Assembly: GCF_012927305.1 (NCBI RefSeq)
Contig: NZ_JABBGH010000006.1
Coordinates: forward strand, 1 to 64,000
Source: Hymenobacter polaris
GTDB taxonomy: Bacteria > Bacteroidota > Bacteroidia > Cytophagales > Hymenobacteraceae
Length of the DNA stretch: 64,000 nucleotides
Direction: 5' to 3'
In this document: piece by piece, positions 16,686 through 24,932 of the stretch
How positions within the stretch are numbered: the first letter of the stretch is position 1
Layout: every line of letters begins with the position of its first letter
Notes under the pieces: generated by a model
Seen by the model: only the letters and a program-made list of their open reading frames with translations
Databases searched by the model: none
Told to the model about the DNA's origin: nothing
Made by a program: the position numbers and the translations under genes

Positions 16686-18320
16686 ATGCTCAATCCTGAA
16701 TTCTTCCCTACCCCGGCCGCCGTTATTCAGCGCATGCTCGACCCGTTTTTCAACCCCGCTTCCACCGGCGACGAGGAGCCGGGCAGCGACCGGTACCGCC
16801 GCTACAACCCGGCCGCGGCGGCCCTGCGCAAGCTCACCATCTTGGAGCCCAGCGCCGGTAGCGGGTCCATCGTGGACGAGCTGACGGCCTGGCTGGACCG
16901 GGAGGACTACCACAGCCGCAGCGGCAAGCAAAACGTGTATTGCTGCGAGGCCGACCCCGAGCTGCGCGCCGTGCTGCACGACAAAGGCTACAAGGTGATT
17001 GCCAACGACTTCCTGAACTACCGGGGCGACCATTTTTTCGACCTCATTATCATGAACCCGCCCTTCTCCAATGGCGACCGGCATTTGCTTAAGGCCTGGG
17101 ACGTGGTAGCTGCCGGCGGCGATGTGGTGTGCCTGCTCAACACCGAAACGCTGGCAAACCCCTACACCGAAACCCGGCAACTGCTGGCTCGCCTCATTGA
17201 GGACCACGGCACGAGCGAGGCACTGGGAGCCGTGTTTGCCGAGGCCGAGCGTCCCACCAACGTAGCGGTAAGCTTGGTCCGGCTGCACAAGCCCGCCAAG
17301 GCCGACCGCCTCACGTTTGAATTCACCAGCCGGGGCCGCAGGGGGCCGGAGCTAAACGAAAACCTGTTTGCCAATGCCGTGGCCACTCGCGATGTTATCG
17401 GCAACATGGCGGCCGAGTACGAGGGCCTGAAAGCGCAGTACGCGGCCTACCTGCAGGCCCGCGAAGGGATGAAGTTCTACGCCAAAAGCCTGCTGCGCAG
17501 CGAGTACCAGGACGTGCTTAAGCTGGCCGAGGCCAGCCTGGAGCGCGGCAGCCTGCGCACGAGCTACAACAACTTTGCCGACGAGATGAACCAGCAAATC
17601 TGGGGGCTGGTGCTCGATAAGGTGAACATTCAGAAGCTGATGACGGCCGACGTGCGCCGCAACTTCGCGGCCTTCAGCAAGGCCCAGGGCTACCAGGAGT
17701 TTACCCACGAGGCCGTGGCCGAGCTGGTGGCGCTGGTGCTCGACAACCGCGAAACCATCATGGAGCAGGCCGTGGAATCGGTGTTCGATACCTTCACCAA
17801 GTACCACAAGGAAAACCGCCTACACGTGGAGGGCTGGGTAACCAACTCACAGTGGAAGGTAAACCGCAAAGTAATTCTGCCCTACGCGGTGGAGGAAAGC
17901 TATTCCGGCAAGGGCTTCCGGGTGAACTGGAGCCGCCGCGACGACTACGCCGACATCGACCGGGTGATGTGCTACCTGACGGGCGAAAACTACGATACCT
18001 GCGTGGGCATCGACACGGCCCTCGACCGCTACGGCAACCAGAACCCCAACCCGAACGGGGTTTGGACGGTGTACAGCCGGTTCTTTGAAATCCGGGCTTT
18101 CAAGAAAGGCACGGTACACCTGATTTTCCGCGAGGAATTCCTCTGGCAGGAGTTTAACCTCCGGGCCTGCGCCGGCAAGCAGTGGCTGCCTGGCCCCGAA
18201 ATGGCCGCCTATCGTGCCCGCCAGGCCAAAGCGGCCACCACTAAAACGCACTCGATGGTACCCGAGGCAGAGCAGGTGGCCGCGCCCGGCACCCAAATGC
18301 AGCTGCAGCTTGCGGCCTGA
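16686..18320 (+). CDS. DUF4942 domain protein with N6-adenine methyltransferase-type N-terminal domain
   Basis: The protein has 544 residues from the ATG at 16686 (MLNPEFFPTPAAVI). The N-terminal domain has the S-adenosylmethionine motif LEPSAGSGS (about residues 52-60) and the catalytic NPPF (about 124-127) of amino-methyltransferases acting on adenine in DNA. The C-terminal half, with the FEIRAFKKGTVHLIFREEF segment near its end, fits DUF4942. Such proteins are common on Bacteroidetes plasmids and ICEs and probably protect the element from restriction; the target sequence is unknown. It has no endonuclease partner nearby. A leader motif shared with the ArdC gene lies just upstream. Confidence 0.85.
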   Translation: MLNPEFFPTPAAVIQRMLDPFFNPASTGDEEPGSDRYRRYNPAAAALRKLTILEPSAGSGSIVDELTAWLDREDYHSRSGKQNVYCCEADPELRAVLHDKGYKVIANDFLNYRGDHFFDLIIMNPPFSNGDRHLLKAWDVVAAGGDVVCLLNTETLANPYTETRQLLARLIEDHGTSEALGAVFAEAERPTNVAVSLVRLHKPAKADRLTFEFTSRGRRGPELNENLFANAVATRDVIGNMAAEYEGLKAQYAAYLQAREGMKFYAKSLLRSEYQDVLKLAEASLERGSLRTSYNNFADEMNQQIWGLVLDKVNIQKLMTADVRRNFAAFSKAQGYQEFTHEAVAELVALVLDNRETIMEQAVESVFDTFTKYHKENRLHVEGWVTNSQWKVNRKVILPYAVEESYSGKGFRVNWSRRDDYADIDRVMCYLTGENYDTCVGIDTALDRYGNQNPNPNGVWTVYSRFFEIRAFKKGTVHLIFREEFLWQEFNLRACAGKQWLPGPEMAAYRARQAKAATTKTHSMVPEAEQVAAPGTQMQLQLAA

Positions 18321-18429
18321 ACACCGTTGCCAGCGGGCGGGCTGCCGCCCGCTGGCACGCGCCGGGGGTAGTGGCACATTGCCCTGCTGCTCCTCCTCCC
18401 CTAATGCCGGGAAGCGTTATAATGCGAGC

Positions 18430-18708
18430 ATGAAAGCCCCATTCCCTCCCTCGGCCCCCCCCGCTGCTACCCCGCCGGCGGGCCAGCAGTTCAGCTACCT
18501 GCTGCGGCATGGCCGCTTCTCCTTCACCGAGCGCGAGTTACAGGAACACCTGCAAATGACCTACCGCACCATCAAGCAGCGCGAAGCTGACCCTTCCGGC
18601 CTGACCGTAGCCGAGGCGCTCCGGGTGGCCGAGCTGCTGGCCGTGCCCGTGCAAACGGTGCTGGATGCGGCCCTGGCCGATGCGCAGGCGGCCGGCGCGA
18701 AGCAGTAG
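18430..18708 (+). CDS. small helix-turn-helix-like protein, 92 aa
   Basis: The 92-residue protein begins at the ATG at 18430. After a Pro/Ala-rich start, residues 30-85 read like a DNA-binding helical domain: RFSFTERELQEHLQMTYRTIKQ, then GLTVAEALRVAELLAVPVQTVL. No specific family is recognised. It lies between the methyltransferase gene and the VbhA-like antitoxin gene, 63 bases before the latter's start. It may regulate the toxin-antitoxin pair, by inference. Confidence 0.6.
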   Translation: MKAPFPPSAPPAATPPAGQQFSYLLRHGRFSFTERELQEHLQMTYRTIKQREADPSGLTVAEALRVAELLAVPVQTVLDAALADAQAAGAKQ

Positions 18709-18739
18709 CCTGATTTGGCACATTTTTGCCTAACTTTCG

Positions 18740-18766
18740 TTTGCCGTAGTAGACTACTCAGGCAAA
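18740..18766. promoter_or_regulatory. dyad operator candidate before the VbhA-like antitoxin
   Basis: A two-tier dyad lies 5 bases before the antitoxin start: TTTGCC (18740-18745) pairs with GGCAAA (18761-18766), and inside it is AGTAG-A-CTACT (18748-18758). The position between promoter and start codon is usual for toxin-antitoxin autoregulation. The bound protein is not known. Confidence 0.5.
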
Positions 18767-18771
18767 ACAGC

Positions 18772-19071
18772 ATGGATACCCTCGTAAAATTCGGCCCCAA
18801 GGAAGCAACCCGTGAGCAGCGCCAGGCGCTATCGGACCGGGCGGCCGCGCTGAACGCGACCCAGGACCGCAAGCTGAGCCCCTTTGCCGAGCAGCTAAGC
18901 CAGCGCTACATCAACGGTGAGCTGAGCCTACCCGAGGTAAACGCGCAGCTTGATGCCCATTACCAAGCCCAGGCCCAGACGCCGGTACCCACGCGGGGCG
19001 ACGATGGCACCCTGGCGGTGGCGCCCCGGCCGGCTCCCGCCGTGGCCAAGGCCCGCTCATTATCGCACTAG
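18772..19071 (+). CDS. VbhA-like antitoxin of the Fic pair
   Basis: The 99-residue product has residues 38-65, RYINGELSLPEVNAQLDAHY, that match the antitoxin-VbhA pattern (Y-x-x-G-E-(I/L)-(S/T)-x-x-E). In the family, a separate helix blocks ATP positioning in the Fic toxin through an S/T-x-x-x-E-G/N motif. That motif is not clear here: the equivalent stretch reads SDRAAALNATQD, without Glu. It is encoded 86 bases before a Fic gene in the same direction. A dyad operator precedes it. Confidence 0.75.
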   Translation: MDTLVKFGPKEATREQRQALSDRAAALNATQDRKLSPFAEQLSQRYINGELSLPEVNAQLDAHYQAQAQTPVPTRGDDGTLAVAPRPAPAVAKARSLSH

Positions 19072-19157
19072 CCCTTCGCTCTTACTCTATTCGCTAACGC
19101 CCTGCCGGTTGGTGGGGCGTTTTGCTTGCTTACCCAGTTCCCGCGCGGCTTTTCCTT

Positions 19158-20252
19158 ATGACTGACGGTTTTACCGACCCCCACACCGGTGTCCTGATTA
19201 ACAAGCTCAACATCACCGATGAGGACAAGCTGGCCGAGGTCGAAGGCAACCGCTTCCACTTCCGCCTGCTGGAGGTGCTGGCCGGCCACGTGGAAGTAAC
19301 GCCCCACAACGCCCAGGGCCTGCAGGCATTGCACCGCCACCTTTTTCAGGATGTGTACCCGTGGGCGGGCGAAACACGCGCTTGGGGCGAGTTCCAGGCC
19401 ACCAAGTCAACTTCGGCCGATAAGCAGGGCCCCGGCTTGTACACCATGTACTTTGGCAGCTACCAGCAACTGCCCGCCCACCTGGATGCCATTGGGCAGC
19501 AGCTGGCCGCTGAGCGCTTTTTGAAGGGGCTGGACAAAGACCAGTTTGTGGCGCGGGCGGCCTACTATTTCGACCAGTACAACTACGCCCACGCTTTCCG
19601 GGAGGGCAATGGCCGGACCCTGGGCGCAGCCTTCCAAGTGCTGGCCGAGAATGCCGGCTACGACATGAACCTCGTTGCGCAGTCGCACCCCAGGCAATAC
19701 AACCAGGCCCGGGACTACGCCATTCTACGACCTGCCGGAAACTCAGAAGTCGATTTGCAGCCGCTCCGCGCCTTTTTCGGCCAGATTATAAGCCCGCTCC
19801 CGGAACTGGTGCTGGCCCCGGCCGCGCCCGTGGTAGTGCCCGAGTTTCTGCGGCGCGTGGACGCCATGCGCGAGGTGCAGCAGAGCCAGGAGCCCATCTG
19901 GCGGGCGCTGCTGGGAGGACGTCACACCGGCGTAGCCCGGCAAATTATGCAGGGCACCCGCGGCGTGGTGCACCCCGATGCGCAGCAGCCGGCACGGCTG
20001 GCCATCCTGAAAACCGGGGCCGAGCTGCTGGAGCAAATGCCCGCCAAGATGGAAGATGCCCGCCTGCGCCAGCGCGTGGCGCGGCTGCTACGGGCACTCC
20101 CCCTGGTTACGGTGGTGCTGCTGATAGCAGGGCCGCCGCTCAAGGCCGCGCCGCAGCAAGGGCCGGAGCCGCCCAACAGGCAAGTGGAGAAAAACGTCGA
20201 GCCCCAGCTGCAAAAAATGCCCGGGCAGAAACGAAAAGGGCCAAAGCTGTAA
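19158..20252 (+). CDS. Fic/DOC-family toxin (AMP- or nucleotidyl-transferase)
   Basis: The protein has 364 residues from the ATG at 19158 (MTDGFTDPHTGVL). The Fic core runs from about residues 30 to 190, with the active-site loop HAFREGNGR at residues 145-153; Ala replaces the usual Pro of HPF. FPWAG-like VYPWAGETR and the LYTMYFG flap are upstream. Fic enzymes usually AMPylate target proteins such as topoisomerases. The C-terminal 170 residues contain a hydrophobic stretch (PLVTVVLLIAG) and end in a basic GQKRKGPKL tail shared with other proteins of this element. The pair resembles Bartonella VbhA-VbhT, whose toxin is a substrate of a conjugation machine. Confidence 0.9.
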   Translation: MTDGFTDPHTGVLINKLNITDEDKLAEVEGNRFHFRLLEVLAGHVEVTPHNAQGLQALHRHLFQDVYPWAGETRAWGEFQATKSTSADKQGPGLYTMYFGSYQQLPAHLDAIGQQLAAERFLKGLDKDQFVARAAYYFDQYNYAHAFREGNGRTLGAAFQVLAENAGYDMNLVAQSHPRQYNQARDYAILRPAGNSEVDLQPLRAFFGQIISPLPELVLAPAAPVVVPEFLRRVDAMREVQQSQEPIWRALLGGRHTGVARQIMQGTRGVVHPDAQQPARLAILKTGAELLEQMPAKMEDARLRQRVARLLRALPLVTVVLLIAGPPLKAAPQQGPEPPNRQVEKNVEPQLQKMPGQKRKGPKL

Positions 20253-20397
20253 GTCAAAACCAGGCAGCTAAGCGCAACTATAGGTCCCCCGAAGCTGTTT
20301 AAATAGACAGGCTGTGATAGGGCTTTTTATCCCTTTGGTTCAATCCAGCCGTAGTAGTAAGCAGCTTGCCTGATGGCCAAACTCATCCCCTGTTAGC

Positions 20398-20757
20398 ATG
20401 GAAAAGCGCCCAACTCCTACCCCCGAAGCCATAGCTCCGGCAACCGTGCCTTTGGCCGTGCCGGCCCCATTGGCCGAGCACCTGCCCACGCTGCTCTGGG
20501 ACGTGGACCCCGACACCATCGACCCGCAGGCCATGGCGCGTACCATCGTGCAGCGCGTTATTCAGCGCGGGAGCAAAGAAGACTGGGCCGCCATGCTGGA
20601 ATACTACGGCCGGCCCCGCGTGCAGGAAATCGTTGAAACGGTGCCCTATATGTCGGATGCCGCCATTGCGGCCGTGTGCCAGTTCTTCCACATCGAAAAG
20701 GAAACCCTTAGATGCTACCAGCGCAAGCAGTCGATACCGCAAACCTTCAACTCCTAG
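20398..20757 (+). CDS. DUF6922 protein, predicted antitoxin of the AbiEii-type pair
   Basis: The 119-residue protein matches the DUF6922 layout: LLWDVDPDTIDPQ, then IVQRVIQRGSKEDWAAMLEYYG, and at the end a helix and Cys-containing strand (KETLRCYQRK). Proteins of this type are encoded directly ahead of AbiEii-like nucleotidyltransferases and are taken to be their antitoxins. The 3' end overlaps the toxin gene by 46 bases, which favours antitoxin-first coupled synthesis. The N-terminal 25 residues are Pro/Ala-rich. Confidence 0.8.
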   Translation: MEKRPTPTPEAIAPATVPLAVPAPLAEHLPTLLWDVDPDTIDPQAMARTIVQRVIQRGSKEDWAAMLEYYGRPRVQEIVETVPYMSDAAIAAVCQFFHIEKETLRCYQRKQSIPQTFNS

Positions 20758-21473
20758 CGCAGCTCATGCAGGAGCCCTTGCTGAAGCCGTTCGTCCTGGT
20801 AGGGGGAACGGCTTTGGCGTTACATCTGGGGCACCGTCGCAGCCGCGACCTCGACTTGTTTTCGGACGGCCCCACGCCGATTGACGGCGAAATCAAGGAC
20901 CTGCTGCTAAGCAAATACGAGATGCGGGCCGACGGCGCGCTCCAGCGAATGCGGGCCCAGGAGCCGGAATGGGACAAAGCCGCCATCCAGGGCGTCATCG
21001 GCCAGGTCAAAACCGATGTGGTGAACTACGGCTTCCCGCTGATACGACCGGCCGTGCTCTATCCCGGCTCCAACATTCGCATGGCCTCGCTCGAAGACCT
21101 GAGCGCCATGAAGCTAGCCGGCGTGGTGATGAGCGGCGAACGACTCCGTGACTTCGTGGACGTGGCTGCACTGAGCGAGAAGCTCACGCTGAACCAGATG
21201 CGCCAGGCCTACGAGGGCCGCTTCAACACGTCCTCTTCCGAAGTGCCCCGCGCCCTGGCCTTCCACGGTGACATCGATTTCAACATGAAACCCGAGATGC
21301 AGGGCTACCGCTGGCCCGCCATCGCCACGCGCCTGGAGCAGATGCAGCGAAGCCCCGACCGTCTGTTTCCACCCATCGTGGCGCAGCGGCTGGTGATGCC
21401 GGTGCTGGAGCAGATACGGGAAGTCAACAAACAAAAAGCCCCCGAGCCGAAGCTGCGGGGGCCGAAATTGTGA
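20712..21473 (+). CDS. AbiEii/AbiGii-type nucleotidyltransferase toxin
   Basis: The product has 253 residues. The nucleotidyltransferase motif is FVLVGGTALALHLGHRRSRDLDLF (GG, then paired Asp in DLDLF) at about residues 27-50, with a late Lys in LSAMKLAG. AbiEii-type toxins transfer nucleotides to tRNA or other targets and act in abortive infection or plasmid stability. The start lies inside the upstream DUF6922 gene. The C-terminal end reads PEPKLRGPKL, nearly the same tail as the Fic toxin. Confidence 0.88.
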   Translation: MLPAQAVDTANLQLLAQLMQEPLLKPFVLVGGTALALHLGHRRSRDLDLFSDGPTPIDGEIKDLLLSKYEMRADGALQRMRAQEPEWDKAAIQGVIGQVKTDVVNYGFPLIRPAVLYPGSNIRMASLEDLSAMKLAGVVMSGERLRDFVDVAALSEKLTLNQMRQAYEGRFNTSSSEVPRALAFHGDIDFNMKPEMQGYRWPAIATRLEQMQRSPDRLFPPIVAQRLVMPVLEQIREVNKQKAPEPKLRGPKL

Positions 21474-21503
21474 GCGCCTAACGTGAAAAAATAGTCCTGG
21501 GCA

Positions 21504-22049
21504 TTAACGAAGAGCCCAGTTATAGCCCCGGCGGTAAGACCAGAGGGCTAAGCTGGGGGCGATGTCCTCGGTGAAGCGGTAGCGCCCGTAAGCAAACAGA
21601 GCAAAAGCTGCCCCGAGGCCCCAGCCCCATAGCGGACTGGCCGTGGGAAACGAGCTGGTGATAAACAGCCGAACCAGCCAGCCGGGCAGCAGGCAAGTAA
21701 CCGCCACACAAACCGAGAACGGCAGTAGCCACAGCCAGCCCGCGCGGCGATGCTGGGCAACCACCAGGCCTTTGAGCCAGTAGAGGCCGGCGTAAAACAA
21801 GTAGGCTACAACACCGATTCCCAATAAGCGGACTGCCCCGAGCACTGGCCCGAGAAAATCCAGGGGAGCCATCACCACGAAACCCAGCATCAGGAACGGA
21901 GCCGCCAGCAGCACTTCAACCACCACCCGGGACCCCGCCACCAGTACCCAGCCAATCAACTGCCCAAGCCCTTGCCCCAACTGCCGCGAGGCTTGGTAGG
22001 AGTGCTGCTCGTTGCGGCCTTCGTCGAGTCCTCTTTGGTAGTCTGACAT
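21504..22049 (-). CDS. membrane protein of unknown function at the end of the tra operon
   Basis: The 181-residue protein has a soluble, polar N-terminus (SDYQRGLDEGRNEQHSYQ) and four to five hydrophobic segments from about residue 40 to 150, ending in a basic, aromatic tail. I recognise no family. It lies 150 bases after traN in the same direction, so it may be the last gene of the conjugation operon. Its stop is 30 bases from the convergent AbiEii gene. A role in transfer is inference from position only. Confidence 0.6.
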   Translation of the reverse strand: MSDYQRGLDEGRNEQHSYQASRQLGQGLGQLIGWVLVAGSRVVVEVLLAAPFLMLGFVVMAPLDFLGPVLGAVRLLGIGVVAYLFYAGLYWLKGLVVAQHRRAGWLWLLPFSVCVAVTCLLPGWLVRLFITSSFPTASPLWGWGLGAAFALFAYGRYRFTEDIAPSLALWSYRRGYNWALR

Positions 22050-22199
22050 AGCAGTGCGAATAGTGGAAGGGAAGGTGCCTCACAGCGGTTTTAGCGCAAG
22101 GATGCATCCTTTTAGCTGTTTCTAAACGGCGAATGAAGCATTGGTGTTCCTGTTTGACTGTTTCTGAACGGGTGGGCTGCTTCGTGAGCGAGCCAACTG

Positions 22200-23063
22200 C
22201 TACTTGAAAGAGCGGGCTTTAAGCAGGTCAGAATTCGCCAGCTTGAGTTTGACATTTCGCCCGCCGCCCTTTTCATACACTTCGATGATGAGCTGTTTTT
22301 GTTCAGGGATGGTGAATTTCTTGAAGATGTAAACCTGTTCGAGCTGGCCTTTGGCGTCAATCTTTTTCAGCCCCCCGTTGAAGACGTAGATGGGCGTGAT
22401 TTCCAGTGCCTGCTCAGCCGTGCGCTTGGCCACCTGCTTATCCTGAATGTAGAATTTGACGAAGTCCACGTCGTAGGTCACGTTCGACTTGTTGGCGACG
22501 TGCAGCGGGAAAAACAGGGTTTCCTGCTTGTAGCCCACGTTGCCGGCGCGCACGCTGAGCTGGTTGGCACTCTCGCTGGCTGAGGTGCCACCCGCCGCCA
22601 GCGCCTGCCGGGAATACGCATCCAGATTGCCCTGCGGGATGGGCGAGTTCGACAAAATGGCTTCGCCCTGTGCCGATGAGGCCGAGCCAGCCGCCCCTAG
22701 GTCAAGGCTGAGCACCTTGGGGTCGTGCTGGTAGTTCACCACAAAGGAATAGAGCTTACCGTCGGAGGTGAGCACCGTCATGTTCGACTCGGGAAAGCCC
22801 GCCGAAGCGGCTTTCACCCGCACGATGTTCTCCGCGCCGGTGGCCTTCGCTGCAATCAGGCCCGAACTGCCCAGGTCGACGTAGGTGACCGGAAAGGGAA
22901 ATACCAGGTGGGTGGTTTTCTGGTCGCTGATGTAGAGCGGATAGGTAGGCAGCTTGTTGGCTTCCGAATATTGCAGCATCCGGGCGGCCGAGGTCTGGGC
23001 CCGCACCGGGGCAGCCGCCAGGCCGAGTAAAAGGGCGCTGGTAGCGAATAGGGTGGTTTTCAT
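22200..23063 (-). CDS. traN: conjugative transposon protein TraN (VirB9-like)
   Basis: The 287-residue protein has a signal peptide (MKTTLFATSALLLGLAAAPVRAQ, cut after about residue 22). It shows the DUF4138/TraN pattern: PLYISDQKTTHLVFPFPVTYVDLGS near the N-terminus and a long beta-rich body. TraN is the VirB9-like outer-membrane core component of Bacteroidetes T4SS. It follows traM after 12 bases. Confidence 0.9.
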   Translation of the reverse strand: MKTTLFATSALLLGLAAAPVRAQTSAARMLQYSEANKLPTYPLYISDQKTTHLVFPFPVTYVDLGSSGLIAAKATGAENIVRVKAASAGFPESNMTVLTSDGKLYSFVVNYQHDPKVLSLDLGAAGSASSAQGEAILSNSPIPQGNLDAYSRQALAAGGTSASESANQLSVRAGNVGYKQETLFFPLHVANKSNVTYDVDFVKFYIQDKQVAKRTAEQALEITPIYVFNGGLKKIDAKGQLEQVYIFKKFTIPEQKQLIIEVYEKGGGRNVKLKLANSDLLKARSFK

Positions 23064-23075
23064 GGGAGGGAGTTG

Positions 23076-24269
23076 CTAGTCTTTGTCTACTTTGAGCATC
23101 ACGTTGTAGCCCGCCTTCAGCCGGACCTTGACCAGGCGGATTTTCTTCTGGCCAATGCCCTTCACGGCGCTCACGGCCACGCCGGCCGCGGCGGTCGCGG
23201 GGTTGGCGCTCATGGTCATCATATCGGCCGCGCCCAGGCTCTCCGCGCCGGCCTGCTTGGCGGCGTCGCGGGTGATGGCGCCGGGAATGTGCAGGCCTTC
23301 CAGCCCGTCCACGTCGTACACTTCCAGCGCCGCCGGAAACACGCTGTTGCCTGATTTCAGCGTTTCAATGGCGATGCTCAGCCGCTCGCCGGCCAAGCTG
23401 CACTTGCCGTAGATGAAGGTGTTGGCCGGCAGCGAGTGGCCGTTGATGACGGCCGACTCGGTAAGGCGCATCTTGACCAGCGAACCGCTCACGACTTCCT
23501 GTGATTCGTGGATGACCGCTGGCAGCGTATTGCCGTCACCACCCGTGCCGGTTTCGGCATCGAAGCCTTGGAAAGAAGCCGTGCGCTTGCGCCCCGGTCC
23601 GTTGGAGCCCAGCCGTGACACCACGGCATCATCATCCACGGCGCGCAGCCGGGTGCTGGGTTTCTTCTTTTTAGGAGCCACGGCCACCGCCCGAGGAGCC
23701 GCCCCTCCCCCACCGGCGCTGTTCGACTGGGCAAGCATGGCGGCCATTTGCAGCTGCGCCTTTTGCTCGGCCAGGTCGCGCTCATGCTGCGTGCGCATCA
23801 GCTCCATTTGTTCCTGCGGCGTGAGGGCTCCGGGTTGGGCGGCCGGGGCGGCAGTGGTATTGGCCCCGCCATTTAGCTGGGCCTGCTGCGCAGCAATCAG
23901 CTGCTGCTGGGCAGCGGCCACCGATTTATCCACCGAGCCATTGGGGCCGGCTTTCCCATCGGCGCCAATGCCGTAGGCCAGGCCGGTGCCTTTGGCCGTG
24001 TCCAGCTTGGCATCGACCAAGCCCCGGTTCCGCATGGAATCGACCGGGCTGGCGTAGGCTTCGAGCTTGCTGGTGGTGATGGTGGCCTTTTCCGCTTTAG
24101 GCAGGTTGGTGTTGAAGCCGGTCGCGGTGCTCTGCGCTGCAGCCGGCGTGCCCTGGCCGCCTCCGCCCAGGTAGAACATCACGGCCAGAAAGGGTACGCC
24201 CACCACCGGCAGGAAGGTAGCCATCTTGCGGGTGCGGAGAAATTGGGCATCGTGCGGTTTGGTTTCCAT
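23076..24269 (-). CDS. traM: conjugative transposon protein TraM (VirB10-like)
   Basis: The 397-residue protein has one membrane segment near residues 18-36 (FLPVVGVPFLAVMFYLGGGG), a low-complexity linker rich in Gln, Ala and Gly (residues 100-200), and a C-terminal beta domain: LTESAVINGHSLPANTFIYG and GLEGLHIPGAITRDAAKQ. The layout fits TraM, the VirB10 equivalent that bridges the inner and outer membranes. It lies between traK and traN with 9- and 12-base gaps. Confidence 0.88.
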   Translation of the reverse strand: METKPHDAQFLRTRKMATFLPVVGVPFLAVMFYLGGGGQGTPAAAQSTATGFNTNLPKAEKATITTSKLEAYASPVDSMRNRGLVDAKLDTAKGTGLAYGIGADGKAGPNGSVDKSVAAAQQQLIAAQQAQLNGGANTTAAPAAQPGALTPQEQMELMRTQHERDLAEQKAQLQMAAMLAQSNSAGGGGAAPRAVAVAPKKKKPSTRLRAVDDDAVVSRLGSNGPGRKRTASFQGFDAETGTGGDGNTLPAVIHESQEVVSGSLVKMRLTESAVINGHSLPANTFIYGKCSLAGERLSIAIETLKSGNSVFPAALEVYDVDGLEGLHIPGAITRDAAKQAGAESLGAADMMTMSANPATAAAGVAVSAVKGIGQKKIRLVKVRLKAGYNVMLKVDKD

Positions 24270-24278
24270 AGAAGCAGA

Positions 24279-24893
24279 TTAGCGGGGCTGGGTGTTCAAA
24301 TCCTCGTTCTTCAGCACCCGCCAGTTCTCCATCAGGAAGCCGTGGGGGTTGTTTTCCGAGCGGGTCACGTCGCGCAGCGAGCACTCGGAGAGGAAGTTGC
24401 GGTTGGTCACCGAGGTGGCCCGGATGACGCGCTGATGACCGTAGCAGCGCGCCACCATCGGCCGCGAGTTGGTAATCACCACGCTGTCCACGGTCATTTC
24501 CAGGCTGATGTTGGCGGCAATCAAATCGTTGTAGAAGCCCTTTTCCTTGAAGTTTTCGTACTGCCGCTTGGCCGAATTGTCGGCCAAGTACAGCGCCTTG
24601 TTCACGTTGCTGTCAATGGCCTTCTGGTCGGGGTCGAGGGTGAAAAACAGCTCGTGAAAGCGGGTGACGTGGCTGCGCGCTTCCACCGGCCGGTTGGCCC
24701 GCGCATCCTGCGCCCCGGCCGTGAGCAGCTGCCCGCCCTCCAGCACGTAGATGCGGTTGGCCGCCGCGTTGGTGGATTGGAACGCGAAGTAGGCAATGGT
24801 GCCGGCCAGCACCAGCACGGCGACAATGAATAGCAGGGCCAGCGTTTTGACCTGCTGGAAAGCCGAGTCGATGGATTTAAGGGACGCGAACAT
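24279..24893 (-). CDS. traK: conjugative transposon protein TraK (VirB8-like)
   Basis: The protein has 204 residues with a short cytoplasmic start, one membrane segment (LALLFIVAVLVLAGTIAYFAF, about residues 18-38) and a periplasmic domain. The family features are FKSIDSAFQQVKTLAL, DPDQKAIDSNVNKALYLADN, and GFYNDLIAANISLEM. TraK corresponds to VirB8, an inner-membrane assembly factor. It follows traJ by 39 bases. Confidence 0.88.
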   Translation of the reverse strand: MFASLKSIDSAFQQVKTLALLFIVAVLVLAGTIAYFAFQSTNAAANRIYVLEGGQLLTAGAQDARANRPVEARSHVTRFHELFFTLDPDQKAIDSNVNKALYLADNSAKRQYENFKEKGFYNDLIAANISLEMTVDSVVITNSRPMVARCYGHQRVIRATSVTNRNFLSECSLRDVTRSENNPHGFLMENWRVLKNEDLNTQPR

Positions 24894-24932
24894 TGCGGGA
24901 TGAATAAGTGGAAGAATGATGAGCGGCTTCGG

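Noticed and set aside
22111..22170. direct repeats TGTTTCTAAACGG and TGTTTCTGAACGG after traN
   Set aside because: There are only two short imperfect copies, without genes or a dyad; no mobile-element end could be shown.
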